From Clostridia bacterium (GTDB lineage: Bacteria > Bacillota > Clostridia > Oscillospirales > Ruminococcaceae): DNA of 42,205 nucleotides. Below are positions 6,579-14,505 of this stretch, one piece after another. A program made the translations under genes and the position numbers. The notes below the pieces were generated by a model, which saw only the letters and a program-made list of their open reading frames with translations, was not told the DNA's origin and searched no databases. Every line of letters starts with the position of its first letter. Within the stretch, counting starts at the first letter, position 1. The stretch lies in NCBI GenBank assembly GCA_009929695.1, contig RZZW01000028.1, forward strand, positions 1 through 42,205, read 5' to 3'.

Positions 6579-8039
6579 TTGCGAAAAAGCATTACTACGC
6601 GTTATTTTTATGCCACTGCGGCGCTGCTTTTGTGCAGTACGGCGGTGCTTGGGTTTATACAAATTTACCTCTCGGCGGGCTATTTTCGCGAGACGAACGA
6701 CACCTCGCTGCTCGCCACCATCGACAACACAATAACAATACTTAACGAGTACAACGTCGAGACGAGCTCTGACGCCGAGTCAAAGGCGAACGCCGCGTCG
6801 CTCATGCGCGATATCGTCATCACCGCCCGCTCGACGGACAACCTCATATTTTTCACCGATACAAACGGCTTAACCCTCATAAGCGGCGGCACAGACGCGT
6901 CAAAATACGCGGGCAAAACAATCCCTGCGCCCGCGCTTGCCATAGCCGCAAAAAACGGCAAATATACCTCGCTCGGCAAGCTCGACGGCTTTTTCCCGAT
7001 AAGCTACTACATCGCGGGCAAGCCGCTTTTGAACGTTGACGGCGCAATTATCGGCTACGTTTTTTCAGCCGTCGACGCGTCGGGACTGTCAGCATATATG
7101 GCGAACATGATGTCCACGTTCATACTTTCGGCGGGGCTTATGCTCGTTGTTTCAAGCATACTTTCAATAGTCGTCACCGCGCGCATGACAACGCCGCTGC
7201 GCAATATTTCTTTAGCCGCAAAAAGCTTCGGCAACGGCAATTTCTCGGTGCGCGTGCCCGTTGAGGGCGACGACGAAGCGGCAGATTTGGCCGTCACATT
7301 TAACGATATGGCCAGCAGCCTGCAAAAAATCGACCAGTCGCGCCAAAGCTTTATGGGCAACATCGCGCACGAGCTTCGCACGCCTATGACGACGATAAAG
7401 GGCTTCATCGACGGCATTCTCGACGGCACAATCCCGCAGGAGAGCCGACAGCATTACCTCGAGATAGTCTCGCAGGAGGTAGGCCGCCTCACGCGGCTTA
7501 TCCAAAACATGCTCGACATCACAAAGCTTGAAGCGGGCGAATATAAGGTCAACGCGAAGCTTTATAATGTGTGGGACACGGTTTCGGGCGTCGTTTTTCA
7601 AGCCGAACAGCGCCTTGAGAGCAAAAATATACAGATAGCGGGCTTTAAGCCTGTCCGCACAATGGCGTATGCCGACGCTGATTTAGTGTATCAGGTCATG
7701 CAAAACCTCATGGACAACGCGCTCAAATTCACGCCCGAGGACGGCGAAATAAGCTTCAGCGTCGTGCCGTCAAAGGGTACGGTGACTGTCAGCATCCGAA
7801 ATTCAGGACAGGGGATATCCGAGGACGCGCTGCCGTTTGTTTTTGACCGCTTTTACAAAGAGGACAAAAGCCGCGGCCTAAACGCCACAGGCAGCGGGCT
7901 TGGCCTGCACATATGCAAGGTGCTCATAAACCTCTCCGGCGGAAAAATTTGGGTAGAGAGCAAGGAAGGCGAATACTGCGAGTTTAAGTTCACTTTGCCA
8001 AGCGATGCACCGTTGCAATTAAAAGCAGGGAAAACATAA
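6579..8039 (+). CDS. Membrane sensor histidine kinase
   Basis: 486 aa. Membrane span 1 is at about 9-32, an extracytoplasmic sensor region at about 33-175, span 2 at about 178-200, then HAMP (about 200-252), HisKA with phospho-acceptor H264 in NIAHELRTPM, and HATPase (N box NLMDNALKF, G1 NSGQGI, F box FVFDRFYK, G2 GSGLGLHI). G1 has N where D is most common, a variation also present in active clostridial kinases. The start is TTG, 10 nt after AAGGGAGG; the nearby ATG at 6572 is in another frame and too close to that site. It partners the OmpR-type regulator upstream, with a 180-nt gap filled by repeats. Confidence 0.92.
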   Translation: MRKSITTRYFYATAALLLCSTAVLGFIQIYLSAGYFRETNDTSLLATIDNTITILNEYNVETSSDAESKANAASLMRDIVITARSTDNLIFFTDTNGLTLISGGTDASKYAGKTIPAPALAIAAKNGKYTSLGKLDGFFPISYYIAGKPLLNVDGAIIGYVFSAVDASGLSAYMANMMSTFILSAGLMLVVSSILSIVVTARMTTPLRNISLAAKSFGNGNFSVRVPVEGDDEAADLAVTFNDMASSLQKIDQSRQSFMGNIAHELRTPMTTIKGFIDGILDGTIPQESRQHYLEIVSQEVGRLTRLIQNMLDITKLEAGEYKVNAKLYNVWDTVSGVVFQAEQRLESKNIQIAGFKPVRTMAYADADLVYQVMQNLMDNALKFTPEDGEISFSVVPSKGTVTVSIRNSGQGISEDALPFVFDRFYKEDKSRGLNATGSGLGLHICKVLINLSGGKIWVESKEGEYCEFKFTLPSDAPLQLKAGKT

Positions 8040-8196
8040 AAAAGAAGAAAGAAGAGAGAAGAGAGAAAAAGTAAGGAGTGATTGCTGCGGCAATCACATT
8101 TTAATGGAGATGTGCTTTCCATTAAAATGTGACGCCCGCAGGCGTCACTCATTAACTTTTCTCTCTTCTCTCTTCTCTCTTATTTCTTCTCTTTTT
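8040..8196. repeat. Polypurine-armed three-hairpin (cloverleaf) element, copy 1
   Basis: This fills the whole gap between two convergent stop codons. The outer arms are polypurine on the left (about 8040-8070) and polypyrimidine on the right (about 8156-8196), pairing through runs such as AGAGAAGAGAGAAAA. Inside are three hairpins in a row: GTGATTGC/GCAATCAC (8078-8097), ATTTTAATGGA/TCCATTAAAAT (8098-8128) and GTGACGCC/GGCGTCAC (8129-8148). The architecture matches 22633-22818 and 35196-35378, but the three inner stems have different sequences. Confidence 0.85.
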
Positions 8197-8685
8197 TTAT
8201 GCCTTATCAACATCAAGCATAAAGTAATACTCAATATACCCCTTGCCCCATTCGGCGCGGATGCGGTAGATGTACATGCCGGCGGTGGAGGGAGATTTAA
8301 AGGCGGAATTTTCTATCGCGAGCTCTGTGAAATCTGTGCCGCCGTTATCGGAGCGCCATATGCGCAGCGACGACGGGCTACTTGAAAAATCTATCGTTAT
8401 ATCCTTGTCACTGTGCACGTCATATGGCGAAATTGGCATATCCGCAATCGCCATGACAGGCTCGCTTATCTCCTTCGTCGTGAAAAAGCTCCACTCGTAG
8501 GCCGCGCGGTAAACATCGGGTATCGGCGCTCCGTCATATGTCACAGTGACTATGGGCAGCGCGCTCTCGGGGTCCTGCGTGTCAAGCGACTCCTTTATGA
8601 CGACAGTCACCACAAGCGACAACGCCACAAGCAGCGCGCCAATCAATATTTTTTTTATAAAAATCTTAGGTATCTTTACGTTCAT
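8197..8685 (-). CDS. Membrane-anchored extracytoplasmic protein, unknown
   Basis: 162 aa. A basic N-terminus (KIPKIFIKK) is followed by one hydrophobic segment (about 12-30, LIGALLVALSLVVTVVI), then an exported-looking domain rich in Y, S and D. There is no lipobox cysteine and no obvious cleavage site, so it is probably a single-pass anchored protein. The C-terminal part (YIYRIRAEWGKGYIEYYFML) looks like beta strands of an immunoglobulin-like or sandwich fold, but this is impressionistic. The start is supported by GGAGG 6 nt before the ATG. No family is recognised. Confidence 0.7.
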   Translation of the reverse strand: MNVKIPKIFIKKILIGALLVALSLVVTVVIKESLDTQDPESALPIVTVTYDGAPIPDVYRAAYEWSFFTTKEISEPVMAIADMPISPYDVHSDKDITIDFSSSPSSLRIWRSDNGGTDFTELAIENSAFKSPSTAGMYIYRIRAEWGKGYIEYYFMLDVDKA

Positions 8686-8768
8686 GGTATACCTCCGGCG
8701 ATTTATAATTTACAGTATAGCATAAAAATAATCATTTAGGAATAGTTTAAAGCAAAAGAGGTGTTCAT

Positions 8769-9362
8769 ATGCAAAACTATTCCTGTCCCCCTAAGCTTCG
8801 TGTGCGCAGGCTTTTGAAAAATGAAATCGGCTCGGCTTATAAAATATATGCCGAGGCCGGTCGCGATTATCGCTTTGCGAGCGAAGAGCAGCTTTTGAAA
8901 ATATACGAAAATGGCGTTATATGGGGCGCGTTTGAGGGCGGCGCGCTCGATGCCTGCACAGCCGTGTGCCGCGCGGACAGCCCCGCCGATATATGCACAG
9001 CCGCAATGAAAACGCGGCTTTTTTTGCCCGAAAATACGCTCATGCTGCCGTGCGCGGGCGGGTGTGACGAGAATATTTTAAGCAGCATTTTTTCGTGCGC
9101 CGCCCTCGACGCAGACAGCCTGCTCATACCCGTAAAAAGCGCGTCAAATCAGCTTTCGTCGGCATTTGACGCGGGCTTTTCGCTCGTTGCCATGCGCCCG
9201 TTGTTCGAGCTGCGCCCGCACTATATTTTTAAGCGAAAAAGTTTAGATTTTAAATCACCCTCCGTCAAAATGAACATAGCCGACACGCTTTCGCTTTCAC
9301 GCGCGCTCGAAAACGGATTTACGGGCGTTTCGCTTGAGCGGGAATATGTGATTATGAAATAG
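8769..9362 (+). CDS. Uncharacterised protein, possibly GNAT-like
   Basis: 197 aa with a good ribosome site (AGAGGTG, 5 nt spacing). Layout features recall an acetyltransferase fold: an N-terminal helix-strand unit (LKNEIGSAYKIYAEAG), a WGAFEGGALDACTAV strand pair, and a late AFDAGFSLVAMRPLFEL block like the last strands of GNAT proteins. However, no clear acetyl-CoA pyrophosphate loop (R/Q-x-x-G-x-G/A) is visible. It is cysteine-rich in the middle (CTAV, VCRA, ICTA, PCAGGC, SCAALD). It lies just upstream of the V-ATPase operon on the same strand, but a promoter-like gap separates them. Function unknown. Confidence 0.6.
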   Translation: MQNYSCPPKLRVRRLLKNEIGSAYKIYAEAGRDYRFASEEQLLKIYENGVIWGAFEGGALDACTAVCRADSPADICTAAMKTRLFLPENTLMLPCAGGCDENILSSIFSCAALDADSLLIPVKSASNQLSSAFDAGFSLVAMRPLFELRPHYIFKRKSLDFKSPSVKMNIADTLSLSRALENGFTGVSLEREYVIMK

Positions 9363-9446
9363 TATATCTTTTTTGTACACAAAAGGTGTAAATTTTGAGC
9401 AATATTAATTCTTGCAATTTTGCACAAAAAGGAGTAAAGTTATTAG

Positions 9447-9452
9447 TATAAT
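9447..9452 (+). promoter_or_regulatory. Possible -10 box of the V-ATPase operon
   Basis: TATAAT lies 34 nt before the first ATPase gene in an AT-rich gap (9363-9486). No good -35 is seen at 16-18 nt. Two similar words, TTTTGTACACAAAAGGTGTAA (near 9371) and TTTTGCACAAAAAGGAGTAA (near 9418), form an imperfect direct repeat upstream that could be a regulator site. Confidence 0.35.
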
Positions 9453-9486
9453 ATTATTTAATTAACAGCTTTACGGAGGTGCAGCT

Positions 9487-9801
9487 ATGGAAGAATCCTT
9501 TGTTGACAAAATAATTGATACCGACAAAAAGGCGCGAGAAATTATCGAGGGCGCGCAAAAAGAAAAAGATTTGCTGATGGCGGAGGCTGAAAAACGCGCC
9601 AAGCAAGAGATTGAGGCTCGTGCCGAGGACGACAAAAAAGAGATGGCACAAATCGACAATAAGTATAAGGAAAAGCTTGCAGCGGCAACCGAAAGAGCAA
9701 ACGTCGAATACATCGCCGCAAAGCACGCGCTTGACGCCGCTTTTGAAAAAGGCCGCAAGGTGTGGCTCGACGAGATAATAAACGGTGCGCTGGAAGGATA
9801 A
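9487..9801 (+). CDS. V-type ATPase peripheral-stalk subunit, G/H-like
   Basis: 104 aa, almost wholly charged alpha-helical coiled coil (KKAREIIEGAQKEKD, EKRAKQEIEARAEDDKK). This is the character of the archaeal/bacterial V-ATPase subunit G/H that pairs with subunit E as a peripheral stalk. It is the first gene of the operon, with GGAGGTG as ribosome site. Sequence conservation in this family is low, so the call rests on composition, size and position. It is followed by an inserted hairpin repeat before subunit C. Confidence 0.75.
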   Translation: MEESFVDKIIDTDKKAREIIEGAQKEKDLLMAEAEKRAKQEIEARAEDDKKEMAQIDNKYKEKLAAATERANVEYIAAKHALDAAFEKGRKVWLDEIINGALEG

Positions 9802-9816
9802 AATTAAGCGTCTTTT

Positions 9817-9892
9817 GTAGGGCAAGGGCTCTGCTCTTGCCGCTACAACCGAATAACGCCAAGTTTCGGCAAGAGCAGAGCCCTTGCCCTAC
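9817..9892. repeat. GTAGGG/CCGC palindromic pair with CAAGGGCTCTGC core, copy 1
   Basis: Two head-to-head units, GTAGGGCAAGGGCTCTGC... and its inverse ending CCTTGCCCTAC, separated by about 25 nt. It occupies the gap between the first and second genes of the V-ATPase operon and would fold into a strong hairpin in the mRNA. A near copy lies at 31117-31191. Confidence 0.85.
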
Positions 9893-9926
9893 GCAAAAAC
9901 CCTGCACAGATTGGAGTGTGTTTACC

Positions 9927-10985
9927 ATGCTTGAAAATTTATCGGTGCTTGCCATTGTGCCAAAGGCAAAGGCAATAGGCGCCGAGCGTCTCACGGGCGA
10001 GGAATATCACGCGCTTATGCGAAAGCGAAGCGTCATAGAGATAGTCGCCGCCTTGCAGACGCACCCTTATTTTAAAAAGAGCCTCGGCGGGCTGTCACAG
10101 ACAAGCATTCACCGCGAACAGCTTGAGCAGGCGCTCTCACGCGATATATTTTTCAAATACGAGTCGCTTATGCGATACTCGTTTCGCAAAAATCATTTCG
10201 GCTCGTTCTTCATCGTAAAGTGCGAAATAAACGAAATTCTCGCCAAAATGAAGCTTGTCTCGATGGGCCTAACGGAAAAATACATCGTCAAGCTGCCCGG
10301 ATTTTTGACGAGCAAAACAAGCTTTAACCTAATCGCTCTCGCGCAGGCCACAACGCCCGAGCAGTGCGAAAAGGTGCTCTTCGGCACGCCGTATGCAAAG
10401 ATACTTCACTCCGTTTTGCCAAAAAACGGCGAAATGCTTGACTATCTTATGTGTGAGCACGCATTTCTTTCATATTATTATGCCTTTGCGCTGAAAAAGG
10501 TGGACGAAGATTTATCGGGCAGCGCCGCTAAAGAGACAAAAAGCCTTTTTGTGCGCGAGGCGGAAATCTACAACCTCGATATCATCTACCGCGCAAAGGC
10601 GTTTTTCTCTAAGGAATTTACGCCCGATAAGATAAAGCGCCTGCTTTTGCCGGTGTACGACAAGCTCTCGCACAAGCAGCTGATGGCGATGGCGGACGCG
10701 CGCGATTTATCGGCGTTTTTGCAGATGTATAACGGCGGCAGAGCAAAGCGCCACTACGGCGAGTTCAGCGCCAGACCTGAGATGTCAACGGACATAGCGG
10801 GCCGCCGTTCGCTTTACAAGGCGGCGGATAAGCTGCTTCATTTTTCATCCTCGCCGCGCACTGTGCTGGCGGCGCTGCTGTTTTTGGCAGAGCTTGAGCG
10901 CAGCAATATAGTCACGGTGATAGAGGGCGTGCGCTACGCCTTGCCGCCCGAACAAATAGAGGGCTATCTTTGCAACAGATTATAA
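9927..10985 (+). CDS. V-type ATP synthase/ATPase subunit C
   Basis: 352 aa from the ATG with GGAGTG 8 nt upstream; a longer frame to 9762 passes through the inserted repeat and is rejected. Subunit C is the funnel-shaped connector between the central rotor axle (D, F) and the membrane c-ring. The family is recognised from its all-helical three-repeat character (SLMRYSFRKNHFG, EAEIYNLDIIYRAKAFF near the end, and the AMADARDLSAFL repeat), the expected length, and its place in the operon. In Enterococcus hirae and Thermus the C gene lies after E; here it precedes I. Confidence 0.88.
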   Translation: MLENLSVLAIVPKAKAIGAERLTGEEYHALMRKRSVIEIVAALQTHPYFKKSLGGLSQTSIHREQLEQALSRDIFFKYESLMRYSFRKNHFGSFFIVKCEINEILAKMKLVSMGLTEKYIVKLPGFLTSKTSFNLIALAQATTPEQCEKVLFGTPYAKILHSVLPKNGEMLDYLMCEHAFLSYYYAFALKKVDEDLSGSAAKETKSLFVREAEIYNLDIIYRAKAFFSKEFTPDKIKRLLLPVYDKLSHKQLMAMADARDLSAFLQMYNGGRAKRHYGEFSARPEMSTDIAGRRSLYKAADKLLHFSSSPRTVLAALLFLAELERSNIVTVIEGVRYALPPEQIEGYLCNRL

Positions 10986-11013
10986 TGGTTTAAAATAGAG
11001 AGGAACACGTTAT

Positions 11014-12978
11014 ATGGGCATGACAAAAATGACTCATGTAAACATTTACGGACCTAAAAGCAGTCCAAAGCCGGTGCTTGAAACACTCGCGCAGGTGGCT
11101 TGCTTTGACCCGGACGACGCAGCAGCTCGCGTAAACGCCGCCACAGGCGGTGCAGATAATGTTTACGAGCCTGTATTGCAGCAGGCTATCGGTATTTTAA
11201 GCGACTTGGGTGCGGACAAAACGCTCAAACCCTACGACAAAACAAAGCACTACACCTATAAGCAGGTTAAGCCTTTACTTGAGGCCTACGCAAAGCAGAT
11301 ATCAGAGCGCGGCCTTCAAAAGACAGAGTGCGAGGCAAAGCTGACGACATACGCGCAAACTAAAATGCAGCTTTATCATTTGACAAACCTCCACACAAGC
11401 GTAGACGAAATTTTCGCCTGCAAATACTTAAAAGTTCGCTTCGGCCGCTTGCCCGACGACAGCTTTGTAAAGCTCGCGTTTTATTCGGACAAGCCGTTCA
11501 CGTTTAAGGAATACGACTTTGACGGCAAATATCACTGGGGCATGTATTTCGTCCCCGAGGACTACGCGCAGGACGTTGACGACATCTTCACCTCGCTTTA
11601 TTTTGAGCGTATGTGGGTGCCTGATTTCGTCCACGGCACGCCGCAGGACGCGCTCGCGCAGATAATTACCGAGGAGAGCGAAACTAAAAAGCAGCTTGCC
11701 GCAATGTCAAACATGCACGACATCGCAACGCCCGAGCAAATCGAAGAGCTGCGCGACATAGCCGCGTGGCTCAACCACGAAAAGCAGATTTTCGACATGC
11801 AGCGCTACGTGATTGTGCTCGAGCACAGCTACTACATAAGCGGCTACGTGCCCACGGATAAGCTTGCGGACGTAAAGCGCTCGCTTGAGATGATACCGAA
11901 TATCCGCGTGGCAGAGGACGCGGCGACAAACAAGCTTTCGAGCGTCGAGAGCGAAAACGTGCACCCGCCTGTTCAGCTTAAAAACTCATGGTTCGTGCGC
12001 CCGTTTGAAATGCTTGTCGAAATGTACGGCCTGCCCGGCTACGGCGACATCGACCCCACGACCTTTGTCGCGATAACATATTCAATACTTTTCGGCATAA
12101 TGTTCGGCGACGTCGGACACGGAGTGCTGCTTTGCCTTGTGGGTTATTTCATAATGTACAAGATGATGCACATGGAAATAGGCCTTGTGCTCACACGATG
12201 CAGCATTTTCAGCGTTATTTTCGGGTTTGTTTACGGCAGCGTGTTCGGGTTTGAGCACGCGCTCGACGGCTTTTGGCATATGCTCGGCTTCGCCGAAAAG
12301 CCGCTTGAAGTCATGAGCCCTGAATCGACAAACTTCATTTTGCTGTCGTCAATAGCCGCGGGCGTGTTTATCATTGCCGCCGCCATTGTCACGGGCATTG
12401 TGTCAAATTTGCGCCGCAAAATATATCTCAAAACGATATTTTCCGTCAACGGCGTGGCGGGGCTTGTGCTTTATCTAAGCTTAGTCGCGCTGCTGCTGCC
12501 TATCATGGGCATAAGCATTCCGTTTGTAGGCACAGTGCCGTACTACGTCATATGCATCGGCGTGCCGTTTGTCTCGATATTCTTTACAGAGCCAATCTGC
12601 AAGCTTATCGAGCACGAAAAAATCACCGAGAGCTTTGGCGAAATGTTTATCAACGGCTTTTTCGAGATGTTCGACGTGCTTTTGAGCTTTGCGTCAAACA
12701 CAATGAGCTTCTTGCGCGTCGGCGGCTATGTGCTGGCTCACGCGGGCATGATGAGTGTTGTGTTCACGCTTGCGGGCATGACGTCAAATATCATCGTTTA
12801 TTTGATTATAGTCGTAATAGGCAACATATTTGTAATGTGCCTCGAGGGCTTGTTTGTGGCAATTCAGGTGCTGCGTCTTGAATTTTACGAGATATTCAGC
12901 CGCTTCTTTGAAGCCACAGGCGTCCCCTTCACCCCGCTTAAAATCAGCCTGGACGAACAGGCTGATAAGGCGGCGTAA
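11014..12978 (+). CDS. V-type ATP synthase/ATPase subunit I (a-subunit homologue)
   Basis: 654 aa. The cytoplasmic N-terminal half (about 1-330) is followed by a membrane half with about seven to eight spans starting at TYSILFGIMFGDVGHG, a highly conserved block. The conserved Arg that faces the c-ring glutamate is in the SFLRVGGYVLAHAGM segment. This subunit forms the two half-channels for ion passage. The start has AGAGAGG upstream. A cluster of repeats lies between its stop and the K gene. Confidence 0.93.
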   Translation: MGMTKMTHVNIYGPKSSPKPVLETLAQVACFDPDDAAARVNAATGGADNVYEPVLQQAIGILSDLGADKTLKPYDKTKHYTYKQVKPLLEAYAKQISERGLQKTECEAKLTTYAQTKMQLYHLTNLHTSVDEIFACKYLKVRFGRLPDDSFVKLAFYSDKPFTFKEYDFDGKYHWGMYFVPEDYAQDVDDIFTSLYFERMWVPDFVHGTPQDALAQIITEESETKKQLAAMSNMHDIATPEQIEELRDIAAWLNHEKQIFDMQRYVIVLEHSYYISGYVPTDKLADVKRSLEMIPNIRVAEDAATNKLSSVESENVHPPVQLKNSWFVRPFEMLVEMYGLPGYGDIDPTTFVAITYSILFGIMFGDVGHGVLLCLVGYFIMYKMMHMEIGLVLTRCSIFSVIFGFVYGSVFGFEHALDGFWHMLGFAEKPLEVMSPESTNFILLSSIAAGVFIIAAAIVTGIVSNLRRKIYLKTIFSVNGVAGLVLYLSLVALLLPIMGISIPFVGTVPYYVICIGVPFVSIFFTEPICKLIEHEKITESFGEMFINGFFEMFDVLLSFASNTMSFLRVGGYVLAHAGMMSVVFTLAGMTSNIIVYLIIVVIGNIFVMCLEGLFVAIQVLRLEFYEIFSRFFEATGVPFTPLKISLDEQADKAA

Positions 12979-13006
12979 ACGCACCACATTAATTTGTGTG
13001 AACCGT

Positions 13007-13134
13007 GGCGGACGCGCAATGCGCGCCCCTACAATCCCGCAAGGTGTGTAGTGGCGGATTCCATATCCGCCCGCAATTTAGCGCAAATTTGCGACGGGGC
13101 ACATTTGTAGGGGGCGATGCCCACATCGCCCCGC
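13007..13134. repeat. Three GTAGGG/CCGC-family hairpins between subunits I and K
   Basis: Three units with different core words lie in a 222-nt gap: GGCGGACGCGCAATGCGCGCC ending CCTAC (13007-13032), GTAGTGGCGGATTCC... ending CCCGC (13048-13074), and GTAGGGGGCGATGCC... ending CCCGC (13107-13134). The first is inverted relative to the other two. They would form hairpins in the operon mRNA just before the c-ring gene. Confidence 0.8.
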
Positions 13135-13200
13135 AACCCCGTTTACCATACGTCAACCCATAAATTTAAATATACAATTCATTTAAGAGGAGTTTTTACC

Positions 13201-13545
13201 ATGAAAAAAATTAATTCTAAAAAGCTTGCCCGCATCTTTATCGCAATGATAGTTATTTCCGTTTTGGCATTCGCATTCGCTTCCTTCAGCTTTGCCGAGG
13301 GGGAAGCAGCTCCGGCTGCCGCTTCTGACGGCGGCTTGGGTCTTGGCCTTATCGCCGCGGCTCTTTCAACAGGCATAGCGGGCATCGGAGCGGGCATCGC
13401 CGTCGGCGCGGGCGCACCTGCCGCCATCGGCGCTCTCACAGAGGACGCAAAAACCTTCGGTAAAGCCCTTATCTTCGTTGTTCTCGGCGAAGGTATCGCA
13501 CTTTACGGAATGCTTATCTCCATCCTTATCCTAAACAAGATTTAA
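13201..13545 (+). CDS. V-type ATP synthase/ATPase proteolipid subunit K (c-ring)
   Basis: 114 aa from the ATG preceded by AGAGGAG. The first 35 residues form a basic start plus hydrophobic stretch ending SFAEGEAAP, a plausible signal peptide or extra helix. Then come the two c-ring helices: LIAAALSTGIAGIGAGIAVG and FGKALIFVVLGEGIALYG. The ion-carrying carboxylate is E97, with Y102 five residues on. The Gln found in helix 1 of Na+-binding rings is not evident, so ion choice (H+ or Na+) is open. It is a two-helix protomer rather than the four-helix form of E. hirae NtpK. Confidence 0.92.
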   Translation: MKKINSKKLARIFIAMIVISVLAFAFASFSFAEGEAAPAAASDGGLGLGLIAAALSTGIAGIGAGIAVGAGAPAAIGALTEDAKTFGKALIFVVLGEGIALYGMLISILILNKI

Positions 13546-13555
13546 GGGTCAGACT

Positions 13556-13864
13556 ATGAAATATTTTTTGATCAGCGATAACGTTGACACCCTCGCAGGC
13601 ATGGCGCTTGTGGGTGTCAAGGGCGTTGTTGTGCACGAGGAGGACGAAGTGCGCGCGGCGCTTGACAAAGCTTGCAGCGACCCCGAAGTCGGCCTTGTAC
13701 TGATTACGGATAAGCTGATTGCAAAATGCTCGGCAGTCGTTTTTGAATATAAGCTAAAGCTCAAAAAGCCCCTTATAGTCGAAATGCCCGACCGACACAG
13801 CGACCAAACCCCCGGAGACAGCATCAAACGCTATATCTCCGAGGTTGTTGGCGTAAAGATTTGA
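13556..13864 (+). CDS. V-type ATP synthase/ATPase subunit F
   Basis: 102 aa, the usual length. Subunit F binds subunit D in the central rotor axle and has a small alpha/beta fold. Visible features are the N-terminal strand YFLISDNVDTLAGMALVGVKG, the middle EVGLVLITDKL, and the C-terminal amphipathic helix (GDSIKRYISEVVG). It lies 10 nt after K and 11 nt before E, so it is co-transcribed. Confidence 0.9.
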   Translation: MKYFLISDNVDTLAGMALVGVKGVVVHEEDEVRAALDKACSDPEVGLVLITDKLIAKCSAVVFEYKLKLKKPLIVEMPDRHSDQTPGDSIKRYISEVVGVKI

Positions 13865-13875
13865 GGTGAAGCGCA

Positions 13876-14505
13876 TTGGCAAATAATAACACAAAGCAAA
13901 AGGCCGTCGTCAAAGAGCCGGCACAATACGAGGATTTTTCGTCCTCCGTCATAAATGCCGCCATGCATCAGGCGTCTCTCATTGCGGCAAAAGCCAAAAA
14001 AGAGAGCGACACGCATTATAAAGAGCTTCTCGCGGCGCAGCCATTAAACACAGTGGCGGCATATAAAACAAACGCCAAAACAAATCTGCGCCGTCAAGAA
14101 GCAGCAGATAAGCAAGAAAACCGCCGTAAGCTGCTCGTTTACCGTATGCAGCTTGTCCACGGCATTTTCGCCGAGGCAAAGGAAAGCCTTGAGGAGTTTG
14201 CCGCGTCGGATAAATATGCCGATTATCTTATAGGCATCGCAAAAAAGCACGCCGAGGACGTAAAAGGTGAGTGCACCGTTATCCTTCGCGCCGAGGACGA
14301 AAAATATAAGGATGCTATCCTTGAAATTCTCCCCAAAGCGAAATTTGAGACGAGCGCAGACATAAAAATAGGCGGCATGAAGCTTGTCGTTGGGCGCTTG
14401 ATGTACGTCGACACCTTAAGCGACGCGCTCGAAAGCCAGCAGCAAAGCTTTTTGACGCGCTGCAAGCTGTATGTCGAGTATAACGGAGAGGGGCAAGCCA
14501 AATGA
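13876..14505 (+). CDS. V-type ATP synthase/ATPase subunit E
   Basis: 209 aa. Subunit E forms the peripheral stalk with the G/H-like subunit and touches the top of the A3B3 head. The N-terminal half is coiled coil (SLIAAKAKKESDTHYKELLA, RRQEAADKQENRRKLLVYR) and the C-terminal half a globular alpha/beta domain ending KIGGMKLVVGRLMYVDTL, typical of the family. It starts at TTG, 7 nt after GAGGTG, and overlaps the A gene by 4 nt (ATGA), indicating translational coupling. Confidence 0.9.
   Translation: MANNNTKQKAVVKEPAQYEDFSSSVINAAMHQASLIAAKAKKESDTHYKELLAAQPLNTVAAYKTNAKTNLRRQEAADKQENRRKLLVYRMQLVHGIFAEAKESLEEFAASDKYADYLIGIAKKHAEDVKGECTVILRAEDEKYKDAILEILPKAKFETSADIKIGGMKLVVGRLMYVDTLSDALESQQQSFLTRCKLYVEYNGEGQAK

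Noticed and set aside
6518..6745. Plus-strand frame using the ATG at 6572 instead of the TTG at 6579
   Set aside because: The ATG is only 3 nt from the Shine-Dalgarno site and leads to a frame that dies; the TTG frame gives a complete histidine kinase.
9762..9926. N-terminal extension of V-ATPase subunit C
   Set aside because: The extension would be encoded by the inserted palindromic repeat and overlaps the previous gene; a good ribosome site supports the ATG at 9927.
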